Notes under the pieces: model-generated
Told to the model about the DNA's origin: nothing
Databases searched by the model: none
Seen by the model: the letters and a program-made list of their open reading frames with translations, nothing else
Assembly: GCF_002135205.1 (NCBI RefSeq)
Contig: NZ_NEFZ01000008.1
Span: 105,857-169,856, forward strand
Length of the DNA stretch: 64,000 nt
From: Acinetobacter sp. ANC 4204
GTDB lineage: Bacteria > Pseudomonadota > Gammaproteobacteria > Pseudomonadales > Moraxellaceae
Direction: 5' to 3'
Position numbers and translations under genes: made by a program
Shown here: positions 19,601 through 28,020 of the stretch, piece after piece
Layout: each line of letters opens with the position of its first letter
How positions within the stretch are numbered: the stretch's first letter is position 1

Positions 19601-19776
19601 CGCGCAGTTGCACCAGGCCAGTATGTCTGCACTACCATGACTTTAAAGGTAAAAGGCGGGTCTTCACTTTGAGCAAGTTTGGAATAAGACACCACCCCAA
19701 TGATCCCGAGTAACAACATAAAATAGAGGATCAAACCTTTATTTTTAAGTGCCCATTCGGACAGGTTGTAGTTCAT
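16639..19776 (-). CDS. RND efflux transporter inner-membrane permease
   Basis: 1045-residue HAE-1-type proton-driven pump. Twelve membrane helices are expected in two repeats, with large periplasmic loops (about 40-330 and 550-860). The proton-relay Asp pair is in LGLLVDDAIIAVEMM at about residue 400, and the second repeat has MRNSLILIDQIEQD. The N-terminus (MNYNLSEWALKNKGLILYFM, then SEDPPFTFKVMVVQTYWPGA) resembles the TriC/OqxB/AcrB-like branch rather than classical AdeB. Substrate range cannot be told. The adaptor gene ends two bases upstream, so the two are one operon. No outer-membrane channel gene is present, so the pump must borrow one. A TetR regulator is divergent. Confidence 0.93.
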   Translation of the reverse strand: MNYNLSEWALKNKGLILYFMLLLGIIGVVSYSKLAQSEDPPFTFKVMVVQTYWPGATAREVSEQVTDRIEKELMTTGKYERIMAYSRPGESMVTFVARDAMRSSEIPDVWYDVRKKVNDIKHELPDGVQGPFFNDEFGDTFGNIYVLTGKDFDYAVMKEYADRLQLQLQRVKDVAKVNLVGLQDQKIWIEISNTKAAQLGIPVTAIQQALQQQNTMASAGFFETKSDRIQLRVTGQIKSVAELQRMPLLVNGKTIQLSDVADVYRGFSEPAQPRMRFMGENGIGIAVSMRKGGDILALGKNLETEFSNLQKTLPLGMELKKVSDQPVAVKRSVNEFMKVLAEAVIIVLLVSFFSLGFRTGLVVAFSIPLVLAMTFAGMNIFDVGLHKISLGALILALGLLVDDAIIAVEMMAIKMEQGYSRLQAAGHAWRTTAFPMLTGTLITAAGFLPIATAASSTGEYTRSIFQVVTIALIVSWFAAVLFVPYLGDKLLPDFNKDLIQKAPWYSRLWARLRKQPEPQSTVHHPGEQHDPYQTKFYQGFRRWVNLCVTYRKTVIATTVGIFVLSVLMFKLVPQQFFPPSNRAEILVDLKLEEGASLTATENAVKKVEQFLSKQKGIDNYVAYVGTGSPRFYLPLDQQLPQASFAQFVVLASSLDDRNEIRKSLDTQIRQLLPDVRTRVSLLENGPPVGYPIQYRVSGEDLTQVRAWADKVAALIGTNPNTTNVHLDWGEPSKVISLEIDQDRARQMGVSSLDLANFLNSSISGATINQYREKRELIEIRLRGDQAERAEVESLSSLAIPTSSGGTVPLAQIAKINYGFEDGLIWHRNRLPTITVRADIRTKLQPATVVDEMAEQMDQLRAELPNGYLVEVGGTVEESARGGKSVAAGMPLFLAVVMTLLMIQLRSMSRATIVLLTAPLGLIGVVLFLLLFNKPFGFVAMLGTIALSGMIMRNSLILIDQIEQDIQAGHETWDAIIDATVRRCRPIVLTALAAVLAMIPLSRSIFFGPMAVAIMGGLIVATLLTLFFLPALYAQWFKVKKISHKL

Positions 19777-19778
19777 GC

Positions 19779-20879
19779 TTAACTCCCTGCCGCAATCTGG
19801 ACCGCTTTGTTATCACGGCTAATCGGTTTAATTTTCTGTTTTTCACGTAGTAAATGGACTCCGCCCACCACCACATAGTCTTTTGGCTGTAACCCTGAGC
19901 GAATAGTGACCGTATCGCGACCATACTCGCCAACAACCACAGGCACCTTACGAATACTGTTATCGCTGTTTACCACCCAGACATAGGCATTTTTCCCACT
20001 CGCTGAAACACTGGCTAACGGCACACTCAGCACATTACTCTCGGTGGAGCTAAAGAATACACGTGCACTTTGCCCCAACTGAATCGCATTTTGCCCTTCA
20101 CGCAGCGCCACTTTGACACTAAAGGTTCGGGACTGATCGGCGGCAGGGGAAATTTCACGTACATAGGCTGCAAAACGCTGATCGGGCTGAGACCATAGCG
20201 TAACGACGGCATCCTGTCCCACTGTAATTTTAGGAATAGCTTGTTCAGGGACACCGATCACGACTTCGCGATCACCAGAAATCGCCAGTTGAAAAGCGGG
20301 CTGTCCTGCTGAAATCACTTGCCCAATTTCAATATTTCGCTCGGTAATCACGCCATTTTTATTGGCAATCAGTTGGTTATAGCTGGTTTGGTTTTGTGTA
20401 ACATTAAAATTGGCTTGGGCTTGTTTTAAGCTCGACAGTGCTGCTTTATATTGATTTTCAACGCTGTCGTACTGTGAACGACTGACCGCATTACTGGGTA
20501 ATAATTGCTTAAAACGGTTAAGTTCATCCTGTGCATTTTTCTCAGCCGCTTGTGCACTCTCGAGTTGGGCTTTGGCAGAATTTAACTGTAACTGAGCATC
20601 TTGCACATCTAAACGTGCTAAGACTTGTCCAACTTTGACTTGATCCCCCACATCGACCAATCGCTCTGTAACTTGCCCCCCAACACGAAACGACAGTGCG
20701 GTTTGTTGGCGGGCCTGTACTTCACCCGCATAACTTTTTTGTTCTAAATGAGTGGTATTCGGTTGGCTCACCATAACTAGAGGGATGGGTTCTGATTCAG
20801 CCGTGTCTTTGCTGCATCCCCACAAGGTGATACTACACACCACCATCATACTTGCCACAAGGGTCTGAATTCTGCTCAT
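19779..20879 (-). CDS. RND efflux periplasmic adaptor lipoprotein (membrane-fusion protein)
   Basis: 366-residue adaptor that bridges the RND pump and an outer-membrane channel. I start at the ATG at 20879 (MSRIQTLVAS), which gives a lipoprotein signal with lipobox LWGC at about residue 22; an in-frame ATG 20 codons upstream would add an acidic tail and spoil the signal. Domain order is typical: barrel-sandwich half (VGQVLARLDVQDAQLQL), a coiled-coil hairpin of about residues 85-165 (AKAQLESAQAAEKNAQDELNRF), the second sandwich half (NGVITERNIEIGQVISAGQPAF) and the beta-barrel domain. It is first in the operon with the RND permease, two bases apart. Confidence 0.92.
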   Translation of the reverse strand: MSRIQTLVASMMVVCSITLWGCSKDTAESEPIPLVMVSQPNTTHLEQKSYAGEVQARQQTALSFRVGGQVTERLVDVGDQVKVGQVLARLDVQDAQLQLNSAKAQLESAQAAEKNAQDELNRFKQLLPSNAVSRSQYDSVENQYKAALSSLKQAQANFNVTQNQTSYNQLIANKNGVITERNIEIGQVISAGQPAFQLAISGDREVVIGVPEQAIPKITVGQDAVVTLWSQPDQRFAAYVREISPAADQSRTFSVKVALREGQNAIQLGQSARVFFSSTESNVLSVPLASVSASGKNAYVWVVNSDNSIRKVPVVVGEYGRDTVTIRSGLQPKDYVVVGGVHLLREKQKIKPISRDNKAVQIAAGS

Positions 20880-20948
20880 TGAAGTCTGCTCTTCTTCCAA
20901 AATCACCTGCTCATCAGGCACAATATCCAGATGCAACATGGTTATTTT

Positions 20949-20980
20949 TTAATTAATATACTGCATAGTACACTAATTAA
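20949..20980. promoter_or_regulatory. 32-bp near-perfect palindrome, candidate TetR operator
   Basis: The two halves are inverted copies: TTAATTA at each outer end (TAATTAA on the right) and TACT/AGTA near the middle, with 26 of 32 positions symmetric. It lies in the gap between the divergent adaptor gene and the TetR gene, a place from which it could control both. Confidence 0.75.
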
Positions 20981-21030
20981 AGATACACTAAGATGTAAAT
21001 GACTTTTTGAACTTTTTTTTAGGATCACTT

Positions 21031-21672
21031 GTGCAAGCTTCAGCAGGACGTCCAAAGGATTTAGAAAAACGGCAACGGATTTTGAATGTTGCACGTCAGT
21101 TGTTTTTACAACATGGTTATCATGGCTCCAGTATGGATCAGATTGCCAAAGAAGCCCATGTCACTAAACTGACGGTATATAATCATTTTCAGGATAAAGC
21201 CAACCTGTTTAGTTGTGCCATAGAAGAAACCTGTGAAAAGCTGATGCTGGGTCGTTCATTTCAATTGCAATGTGCAGAAGACTTCCAACCTATGCTCAAA
21301 CAAATCTGTACGCTGTCGATGTATATTATTAACCTGCCCGAAGCAATTAAACTGGAACATTTGTTATTACAACTAGCGGCAGAGCAAAATCCTCTTTTAC
21401 ATAACTTCTATAAAGCATCTCATCTTAAAATGCAGACTATTTGGGAGCAATTTTTTCATCAGGCCCAAACACTAGGCGTACTTCAGTTTGAACAAGTCAA
21501 TGATGCCATCACCTTATTAATGTCTTTGCTCTTTGGTTATCGTCATCAAGAAATGCTATTGGGGATGAACGAAGTTCCTAGTGCAGAACAATGTGAACAA
21601 ATCATTCAAGAAGCGATCAGCATTTTTTTATTCAGATACCCGATACAAAAACACGAAAAGCAAATAGAGTGA
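21031..21672 (+). CDS. TetR/AcrR family transcriptional regulator
   Basis: 213-residue repressor-type regulator. The N-terminal helix-turn-helix runs from about residues 10 to 58 (RQRILNVARQLFLQHGYHGSSMDQIAKEAHVTKLTVYNHF, quoted in parts: RILNVARQLFLQHGY; MDQIAKEAHVTKLTVYNHF). The rest is the variable helical ligand-binding domain with several histidines and cysteines. I choose the GTG at 21031, six bases after AGGA; an in-frame TTG at 21007 lacks a ribosome site. It is divergent from the RND adaptor/permease operon, so it probably represses that pump and itself; this is inferred from context. Confidence 0.9.
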   Translation: MQASAGRPKDLEKRQRILNVARQLFLQHGYHGSSMDQIAKEAHVTKLTVYNHFQDKANLFSCAIEETCEKLMLGRSFQLQCAEDFQPMLKQICTLSMYIINLPEAIKLEHLLLQLAAEQNPLLHNFYKASHLKMQTIWEQFFHQAQTLGVLQFEQVNDAITLLMSLLFGYRHQEMLLGMNEVPSAEQCEQIIQEAISIFLFRYPIQKHEKQIE

Positions 21673-21863
21673 CTTTGAATTTTTTAATAACAAATTCAGT
21701 GATTTGTCACTTATTCATGTGATTGAATCAATAGAGAGCAGCGATATAAGTCTTTCATTTGTTTCTAAATTCAGCAATTAATCCCCTACTTTTGTCTGCC
21801 CCTACTTGGATTGTCACCGAATCGGGGTATAGTCAAATTAAGAACAACGAGGGAATAATAATC

Positions 21864-24548
21864 ATGATTCAACAAATTGATGCTCCACTACGTGAAGATG
21901 TCCGATTACTCGGCAACTTGTTGGGTGAAACCCTCAAGGAGCATGCTGGACAAGATTTGTTTAATCAGGTCGAGCAAATTCGTGCCTTATCCAAAGGTGC
22001 TCGCGACGGACAAGTTGAAGCTGAAAAACAGCTCGAACAACTTTTTTTAAGTCTTGAAGATGATGAAATTCTCCCACTGACTCGTGCTTTTACTCACTTT
22101 TTGAATTTTGCCAACATTGCTGAACAATATCACGTTGTACGTAGCCGTCGTCAAAGCGAATTTGATGTAAACACCCCGTCTCCCAATCCGCTCGACCACC
22201 TCTTTGAAAAATTCAAGAATAATGACATTCCCACTGATACGCTATTTCAGCAAATCTGTGATTTGAATATTGAACTGGTGCTGACTGCTCATCCAACAGA
22301 AGTCAGTCGCCGAACCCTGATCCAAAAATATGATGGTATCAATAACGCTCTCTTTAAAATGGATCAGCAGAAACTCACCCCACGTGAGCGCCAAACAGTC
22401 CTTGAAGATTTAAAACAATTGATCTGTTCGGCATGGCAGACCGATGAAATCCGTCAACATCGCCCAACCCCTGTGGATGAGGCAAAATGGGGCTTCACCA
22501 CCATTGAGCAAACCTTATGGAATGCCGTACCGAAGTTCATGCGTGAACTGGACGACATGGTGATTGAGCACTGTGGGCAACGTCTGCCTCTCCATGTCGC
22601 ACCTGTTCGTTTCGCTTCATGGATGGGCGGTGACCGTGACGGCAACCCAAATGTAACCCACAATATTACTCAAGAAGTCCTGTGGCTATCCCGTTGGAAA
22701 GCAGCTGATCTGTACTTACGTGACATTGAAGATTTACGTTGGGAACTCTCGATTCAAAGCTGTAGCGATGAACTGCGTCAAGCCTTGGGTCAAGACCATC
22801 CTGAACCGTACCGTGAATATTTACGCGATACTCGCGAACGGCTAAAAGCTACGCGCCATTGGTTAGCAGAAAAACTGCGCGGTGCCGATGCCGATGACAG
22901 CCGTGTCATTAAAGCTAAAGATGAACTGTTACAGCCTTTACTACTGTGTTATCGCTCTTTAATTGCCAGCAATCTACCTGAAATTGCCAATGGGAAACTG
23001 CTCGATTTTATCCATCGGGTGAACTGTTTCGGGATTGAACTGCTGAAATTGGACATTCGCCAAGAGTCAGGACGGCATCGCCAAGCGATTTCCGCGATTA
23101 CTGAATATCTGGGTCTGGGTAATTTTGAAACGTGGACTGAACAAGCGCGCCAAAATTTTTTATTGCAGGAACTACAAAGCAAACGTCCGCTGTTGCCGAA
23201 ACATTTAAATGAGCCTACACAAAGCTTAATTGAACAACCCGAAGTACAAGAAGTGTTTGCCACCATGCGCACTTTGGCAGCGCAGCCTCAAGAAAGTTTA
23301 GGTGCCTACATTATTTCGATGGCGGAGTACCCAAGTGATGTACTGGCGGTACTACTTTTGCAAAAAGAAGCAGGGATCCAACATCCGCTGCGTGTGGTGC
23401 CTTTGTTTGAAACATTAAAAGACTTAGATGGCGCCGCAAGCACGATGAATACCCTATTCAATATGCATTGGTATAAACAGCATATTCAGGGCAAGCATGA
23501 AGTGATGATTGGCTATTCGGACTCGGCAAAAGATGCAGGCTTTATGTCAGCCAATTGGGCACAGTACCGTGCGCAAGAAGAATTAACTGCGGTTGCGAAA
23601 AAGCATGACGTCCAACTGACCCTCTTCCACGGTCGTGGCGGTTCCATCAGTCGTGGCGGTGCACCAACACAACAAGCCCTGTTTTCACAGCCACCCGGCT
23701 CAATTTCAGGTGCCATCCGAGTCACTGAACAAGGCGAAATGATTCGCTTCAAGTTTGGCCTAGAAGGTATTGCACTACAAAACTTAGAGATTTATACCGC
23801 TGCTACTTTAGAAGCCACTTTACTTCCACCACCTGTTCCTAAACCTGAGTGGCGCGAGTTGATGCACAGCATGACCGATTTGTCGGTGCAGGTGTATCGC
23901 CAAACCGTGCGAGAAAACCCGCACTTCGTCAAGTATTTACGCACAGTCACCCCAGAGCTAGAGCTACAAATGTTGCCGCTTGGCTCACGTCCGGCAAAAC
24001 GTAAAGTCAGTGGTGGCATTGAGTCTTTACGTGCCATTCCGTGGGTATTTGCGTGGACACAGATTCGTTTGATGCTACCAGCTTGGCTCGGTACAGGCGC
24101 TGCAATTAACCAAGTGATTGATCAAGGGCATAAAGCGACCTTGGATGAAATGCTGGCGACATGGCCGTATTTCCAAACCCTGATTGATATGTTGGAAATG
24201 GTGCTCTCAAAATCGGATGGTCATGTGGCGCTGTATTATGAATCACACCTGACCAATGATGAAGATTTGAAAGTGCTTGGGGAACATCTGCGTCAACGTT
24301 TAAAATATGCAGTGCAAACCCTGTTAGCACTTAAAGGTGAATCGAAACTACTGAGCAGTAACGAAGTTTTAGACCAGTCCATGCGTGTACGTAAGCCGTA
24401 TTTATTGCCGCTACATTTGCTTCAGGCAGAGTTAATGAAACGTCGTCGCCGTTACTTAGAAAGTAGCCAAGAAACCAATACACCTGTAGACCATGCTCTG
24501 ATGGTCAGTATTGCAGGCATTGCGGCTGGATTACGAAATACTGGTTAA
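21864..24548 (+). CDS. ppc: Phosphoenolpyruvate carboxylase
   Basis: 894-residue cytoplasmic enzyme that adds bicarbonate to phosphoenolpyruvate to make oxaloacetate, replenishing the citric acid cycle. Family motifs are intact: LTAHPTEVSRRTL (catalytic His, about residue 138), MIGYSDSAKDAGF (about 545), FHGRGGSISRGGAPT (about 580), the arginine in SLRAIPWVFAWTQ and the C-terminal GIAAGLRNTG. I start at the ATG at 21864, which follows a GAGGG ribosome site; the 35 codons open upstream are not family-like. Length is close to E. coli Ppc (883). It is a single gene with a terminator. Confidence 0.97.
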   Translation: MIQQIDAPLREDVRLLGNLLGETLKEHAGQDLFNQVEQIRALSKGARDGQVEAEKQLEQLFLSLEDDEILPLTRAFTHFLNFANIAEQYHVVRSRRQSEFDVNTPSPNPLDHLFEKFKNNDIPTDTLFQQICDLNIELVLTAHPTEVSRRTLIQKYDGINNALFKMDQQKLTPRERQTVLEDLKQLICSAWQTDEIRQHRPTPVDEAKWGFTTIEQTLWNAVPKFMRELDDMVIEHCGQRLPLHVAPVRFASWMGGDRDGNPNVTHNITQEVLWLSRWKAADLYLRDIEDLRWELSIQSCSDELRQALGQDHPEPYREYLRDTRERLKATRHWLAEKLRGADADDSRVIKAKDELLQPLLLCYRSLIASNLPEIANGKLLDFIHRVNCFGIELLKLDIRQESGRHRQAISAITEYLGLGNFETWTEQARQNFLLQELQSKRPLLPKHLNEPTQSLIEQPEVQEVFATMRTLAAQPQESLGAYIISMAEYPSDVLAVLLLQKEAGIQHPLRVVPLFETLKDLDGAASTMNTLFNMHWYKQHIQGKHEVMIGYSDSAKDAGFMSANWAQYRAQEELTAVAKKHDVQLTLFHGRGGSISRGGAPTQQALFSQPPGSISGAIRVTEQGEMIRFKFGLEGIALQNLEIYTAATLEATLLPPPVPKPEWRELMHSMTDLSVQVYRQTVRENPHFVKYLRTVTPELELQMLPLGSRPAKRKVSGGIESLRAIPWVFAWTQIRLMLPAWLGTGAAINQVIDQGHKATLDEMLATWPYFQTLIDMLEMVLSKSDGHVALYYESHLTNDEDLKVLGEHLRQRLKYAVQTLLALKGESKLLSSNEVLDQSMRVRKPYLLPLHLLQAELMKRRRRYLESSQETNTPVDHALMVSIAGIAAGLRNTG

Positions 24549-24571
24549 AATTTTAAGCCTGTTTAATTTAC

Positions 24572-24597
24572 AGCACATCACTATGGTGTGCTTTTTT
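24572..24597 (+). terminator. Rho-independent terminator of ppc
   Basis: Arms AGCACATC/GGTGTGCT (one G-U pair) followed by T6, 23 bases after the ppc stop. Confidence 0.88.
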
Positions 24598-24598
24598 A

Positions 24599-24614
24599 TT
24601 GACCGCATGGTCAA
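24599..24614. promoter_or_regulatory. RutR-like operator, upstream copy
   Basis: TTGACCGCATGGTCAA: perfect 6-bp arms around GCAT. From memory the E. coli RutR consensus is TTGACCANNTGGTCAA; this site differs at one of the fourteen fixed positions. It sits directly after the ppc terminator and about 235 bases before a RutG-like uracil permease gene. Confidence 0.6.
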
Positions 24615-24720
24615 ACCTGTTAAAAAAATTTATCAATCTAATCATAATTATTTATGAATAAATAATTGGCAAAAATTACCAATTAAGCCTTGATTTATCG
24701 TTATTTTTAAAAATTAAAAC

Positions 24721-24738
24721 TTTTACCATGCGGTAAAA
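24721..24738. promoter_or_regulatory. RutR-like operator, downstream copy
   Basis: TTTTACCATGCGGTAAAA: perfect 7-bp arms around ATGC. Its 10-base core ACCATGCGGT is the exact reverse complement of the core of the upstream copy (ACCGCATGGT), 122 bases away. Both lie in the promoter region of the permease gene. Confidence 0.6.
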
Positions 24739-24847
24739 AGTTCTGAAAAGTCATAAGATTAGTTTGAACAATTTTTTGTATCACTGATTAAATCTTCTAA
24801 AAAACAAGAGTATGATGTGCACAATTTATCTTTAGAGTGCTCAAAAA

Positions 24848-26149
24848 ATGTCCAATTGGTTCCCCAAATGGCGCCCGTACGAAGGCAACATAGATGCACG
24901 CCCTGTTGGCACAAGTGAATATCTTCCAGCTTCACAAAGTGCAATTTTAGGTGTTCAGCATGCCTTTGCTATGTTTGGTGCAACAGTTCTTGCACCATTC
25001 TTAATGGGTTTCGATCCTAATCTTGCCATCTTAATGTCAGGGATTTGTACCATCTTGTTCTTTATTATGACGGGTGGTCGTGTTCCAAGTTATTTGGGTT
25101 CAAGTTTTGCCTTTATTGGCGTGGTGATCGCTGCAACGGGCTATACTGCATCGGGCACAGGCGCACTCAATCCAAATTTAGCCATGGCGGGTGGCGGGAT
25201 CATCGCTTGTGGTCTACTTTATACATTGTTTGGCTTTATGGTTATGGCAACAGGTACCAAGTGGATTGAAAAACTGATGCCACCTGTAGTGACAGGTGCT
25301 GTAGTCATGATCATCGGTCTAAACCTTGCCCCTGTTACAGTCAAAGGCGTTGCTGGCAATACCTTTAATATGTGGATGGCACTGGTTACCGTGTTATGTA
25401 TGGGCTCAATTGCAGTCTTTACTCGTGGCTTATTGCAACGCCTATTGTTATTAATTGGTCTGTTAATGTCTTATTTAGTCTACTTTATTGTGACCAATGT
25501 CATGGGCTATGGCACAGCGATTAATTTTGCCCCGATTCAACAAGCCGCTTGGTTTGGTTTACCGACTTTCCATGCACCTGAATTTAATGCCAATGCCATG
25601 ATGATCATTGCACCGATTGCTTTGATATTGGTGGCGGAAAACTTAGGTCACATTAAAGCTGTAAGTGCGATGACAGGTGAAAATCTTGATCCACAGATTG
25701 GTAAAGCATTTGTTGCGGATGGTATTGCAACAACTTTAGCAGGGGGTGTAGGTGCTCCTGGCATGACCACCTATGGTGAAAACATCGGGGTCATGGCAGT
25801 CACACGAGTTTATTCGACCATCATTTTTGCCATCGCAGGTGTATTTGCCATTTTCTTGGGTCTGTCCCCAAAGTTTGGTGCGATTATCCATACCATTCCG
25901 ACTGCAATTTTAACCGGTGCGTCGATTGTGGTCTTTGGCTTGATTACCATCGCGGGTGCAAAAATCTGGATTGAAAACAAAGTTGATTTCTCACAGAACA
26001 AAAACCTGATGGTGGCTGCGGTAACCATCATTTTAGGTACGGGTGATTTTGCCTTACAAGTTGGCAGTATTAACTTGGGTGGTATTGGTACTGCAACCTT
26101 TGCAGCTTTGTTCCTCAACTGGTTCTTCAGCTTAGGGCAAAAAGATTAA
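24848..26149 (+). CDS. NCS2 family uracil permease, RutG/UraA-like
   Basis: 433-residue inner-membrane nucleobase:proton symporter with about 14 helices. The family motifs are very close to E. coli RutG as I remember it: GVQHAFAMFGATVLAPFLMG near residue 37, RVPSYLGSSFAFIGVV, LMPPVVTGAVVMIIGLNLAP, the substrate-binding helix region ILVAENLGHIKAVSAMTG (with the conserved Glu), and the TTYGENIGVMAVTRVYST motif. Uracil, possibly thymine or xanthine, is the likely substrate. No rut catabolic genes are adjacent. Two RutR-like palindromes upstream suggest pyrimidine-responsive control. Confidence 0.9.
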   Translation: MSNWFPKWRPYEGNIDARPVGTSEYLPASQSAILGVQHAFAMFGATVLAPFLMGFDPNLAILMSGICTILFFIMTGGRVPSYLGSSFAFIGVVIAATGYTASGTGALNPNLAMAGGGIIACGLLYTLFGFMVMATGTKWIEKLMPPVVTGAVVMIIGLNLAPVTVKGVAGNTFNMWMALVTVLCMGSIAVFTRGLLQRLLLLIGLLMSYLVYFIVTNVMGYGTAINFAPIQQAAWFGLPTFHAPEFNANAMMIIAPIALILVAENLGHIKAVSAMTGENLDPQIGKAFVADGIATTLAGGVGAPGMTTYGENIGVMAVTRVYSTIIFAIAGVFAIFLGLSPKFGAIIHTIPTAILTGASIVVFGLITIAGAKIWIENKVDFSQNKNLMVAAVTIILGTGDFALQVGSINLGGIGTATFAALFLNWFFSLGQKD

Positions 26150-26181
26150 TCGGCCTTATTTTTGAGTATTCGTTTTTGATC

Positions 26182-26205
26182 GCAGCCTTCGGGCTGCTTT
26201 TTTTT
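26182..26205 (+). terminator. Rho-independent terminator of the uracil permease gene
   Basis: Arms GCAGCC/GGCTGC closed by TTCG and followed by T8, 32 bases after the stop. Confidence 0.94.
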
Positions 26206-26309
26206 GGTCGGATGCGCTACCTTCAATTTCATATGCCACTCTGCTAAAGGGATGTCTCAAAACGCAAAAAGGACTAAGATAAAGCAACATTTTCCGCTTT
26301 GACCCTGCC

Positions 26310-27215
26310 ATGCGCCTTGATTTTTTTGATCTGCAATTGTTTATCAATATCCTGAGTACAGGCAGTCTCACCAAAGGTGCGGAACGTTCCGCCATTTCTT
26401 TACAGGCCGCCAGTGAACGGATTAAAAAATTAGAACACCATTTTGAAGTCAGTCTATTTACCCGCCATGCAACAGGGGTAAAAGCGACCCTTGCTGGACA
26501 AACTTTTGCTGAACATGCACAACATTTGCTACAACAGCAGCAACAATTACAACAGGCTATGTTGCCCTTTGCCCACAGTGCAACGAGTAACATTATTCTG
26601 TGGTGCAACTCATCAGCGCAAAGTGAGTACTTACCCCATTTATTGCCACAGTATTTGATGGAAAATCCAAAACTTCATATCGAATTAAAGGAAGCTGAAA
26701 CCAATGACATTATTCAGGCCCTCAGCATAGGCACGGCGAAGTTGGGACTGATTTCCAGTTTTTTCGATGCAGGACAACTTGAAACCCAAGAATTTGCTGA
26801 CGATCCGTTGGTGCTGATCTGTCCAAATCAGCATGCACTTGCCACTGTGGTTCAACTGGAACTGGGTGAATTAGTGCAACATCCTTTTGTAGGCCTCATG
26901 CCATACCATTCCCTACAACAGTCAATCGAGGCTCAAGCCAAACGCTTAGGCTATGAGATTCACTATCGGCTACGGGTCCCGAACTTTGCCGCAATCGCAC
27001 AAGTCGTTGCCAATGGCGTCGGCATTGCCATTATTCCCAAACGGGCAGCACAGCGTTTAAACGTGCAGTATGACTTTCAGCAGATTGAACTACTAGGCAA
27101 ATGGGCCAACCGCAAGTTGCTGCTAGCGACACGGTATTTTGATCAGCTCCCCGCAGATTACCAACGCTTTAGTCAATTCCTCTTGAGCCAACATGATCAA
27201 CTCATTGCGCATTAA
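26310..27215 (+). CDS. LysR family transcriptional regulator
   Basis: 301-residue LysR-type regulator. The N-terminal helix-turn-helix (DLQLFINILSTGSLTKGAER, then SLQAASERIKKLEHHFEVSLFTR) spans residues 5-58. The effector-binding domain covers about 90-295, with typical strands IILWCNSS and LGLISSFFDAG. A glutamine-rich linker (LLQQQQQLQQ) follows the DNA-binding domain. It converges with the TauE/SafE exporter gene and overlaps it by four bases at the 3' ends, an unusual geometry for a regulator and its target, yet LysR-TauE pairs are common, so control of that exporter is plausible but unproven. Confidence 0.9.
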   Translation: MRLDFFDLQLFINILSTGSLTKGAERSAISLQAASERIKKLEHHFEVSLFTRHATGVKATLAGQTFAEHAQHLLQQQQQLQQAMLPFAHSATSNIILWCNSSAQSEYLPHLLPQYLMENPKLHIELKEAETNDIIQALSIGTAKLGLISSFFDAGQLETQEFADDPLVLICPNQHALATVVQLELGELVQHPFVGLMPYHSLQQSIEAQAKRLGYEIHYRLRVPNFAAIAQVVANGVGIAIIPKRAAQRLNVQYDFQQIELLGKWANRKLLLATRYFDQLPADYQRFSQFLLSQHDQLIAH

Positions 27216-27949
27216 AGCCAGCCCAATTGATGTAAAACCATATAACTGCCAAATAGCACTAAGCCCACAAAAAACACCTTACGAAAGGCTTGCTCAGGGA
27301 TGCGGTAGCGAATTTTAGTGCCCAACCACATTCCGAGCAATGCAGGCAGTAGTGCGATCAACGACAATTGATAGTCAATTGGGGTATCTTCAACAGGATT
27401 CAGATGTAAATATGCAGCTAGACACAAAGTTGAAACGGTAAAGGCAAGGCCAAGCGATTGTACCAAATCATCCCGCTTTAAATGCAAAGACTGCAAATAC
27501 GGCACCACAGGAATCACCACCACCCCTGTCGCGACTGTCAAAGCACCACCCAAATAGCCCATGATCGGCGATAGATATTTTTCATAGGGGGCTAAGTTGG
27601 GCATGTTTTTGGCAAACAAACCATATAGACCATAAATGGCCAGCATTCCGCCCAACAACGCTTCACTTTGAAATTCGCCATGTCCGAGCGTAGGAAAAAC
27701 ACTCCAAACTGAACCGATGATCATGCCCACCAACAAGGGCCAAAAGCGCTGTAGCAGTCGCAGTACACGCCCTTCTGCGAACAATTGCCAAACGTTCGTG
27801 ACCATGGAAGGGATTATGAGCAAAGTTGCCGCTTGAAATGGGCTAATCACCAAAGATAAAAGTCCCATCGACACGGCGGGCAAGCCCAATCCAATGGTGC
27901 CTTTAATCATACCTGCGACAGCAAAAACAAAAATAACAAAAGCAAGCAT
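27212..27949 (-). CDS. TauE/SafE family sulfite/organosulfonate exporter-like membrane protein
   Basis: 245-residue inner-membrane protein with about eight hydrophobic helices. The N-terminus (VAGMIKGTIGLGLPAVSMGLLS) and the repeated half near residue 130 (YLGGALTVATGVVVIPVVPYLQ) are the two TauE/SafE repeats. The family exports sulfite or sulfonates or carries other small anions; the substrate is unknown here. It ends in a four-base overlap with the convergent LysR gene. Confidence 0.88.
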   Translation of the reverse strand: MLAFVIFVFAVAGMIKGTIGLGLPAVSMGLLSLVISPFQAATLLIIPSMVTNVWQLFAEGRVLRLLQRFWPLLVGMIIGSVWSVFPTLGHGEFQSEALLGGMLAIYGLYGLFAKNMPNLAPYEKYLSPIMGYLGGALTVATGVVVIPVVPYLQSLHLKRDDLVQSLGLAFTVSTLCLAAYLHLNPVEDTPIDYQLSLIALLPALLGMWLGTKIRYRIPEQAFRKVFFVGLVLFGSYMVLHQLGWL

Positions 27950-28020
27950 GACGATTCTCTCTAAACACTTAGTGCCATGCTATAAAATTTGAATGCGGGG
28001 TCATATCACTGTTTTTAGAA

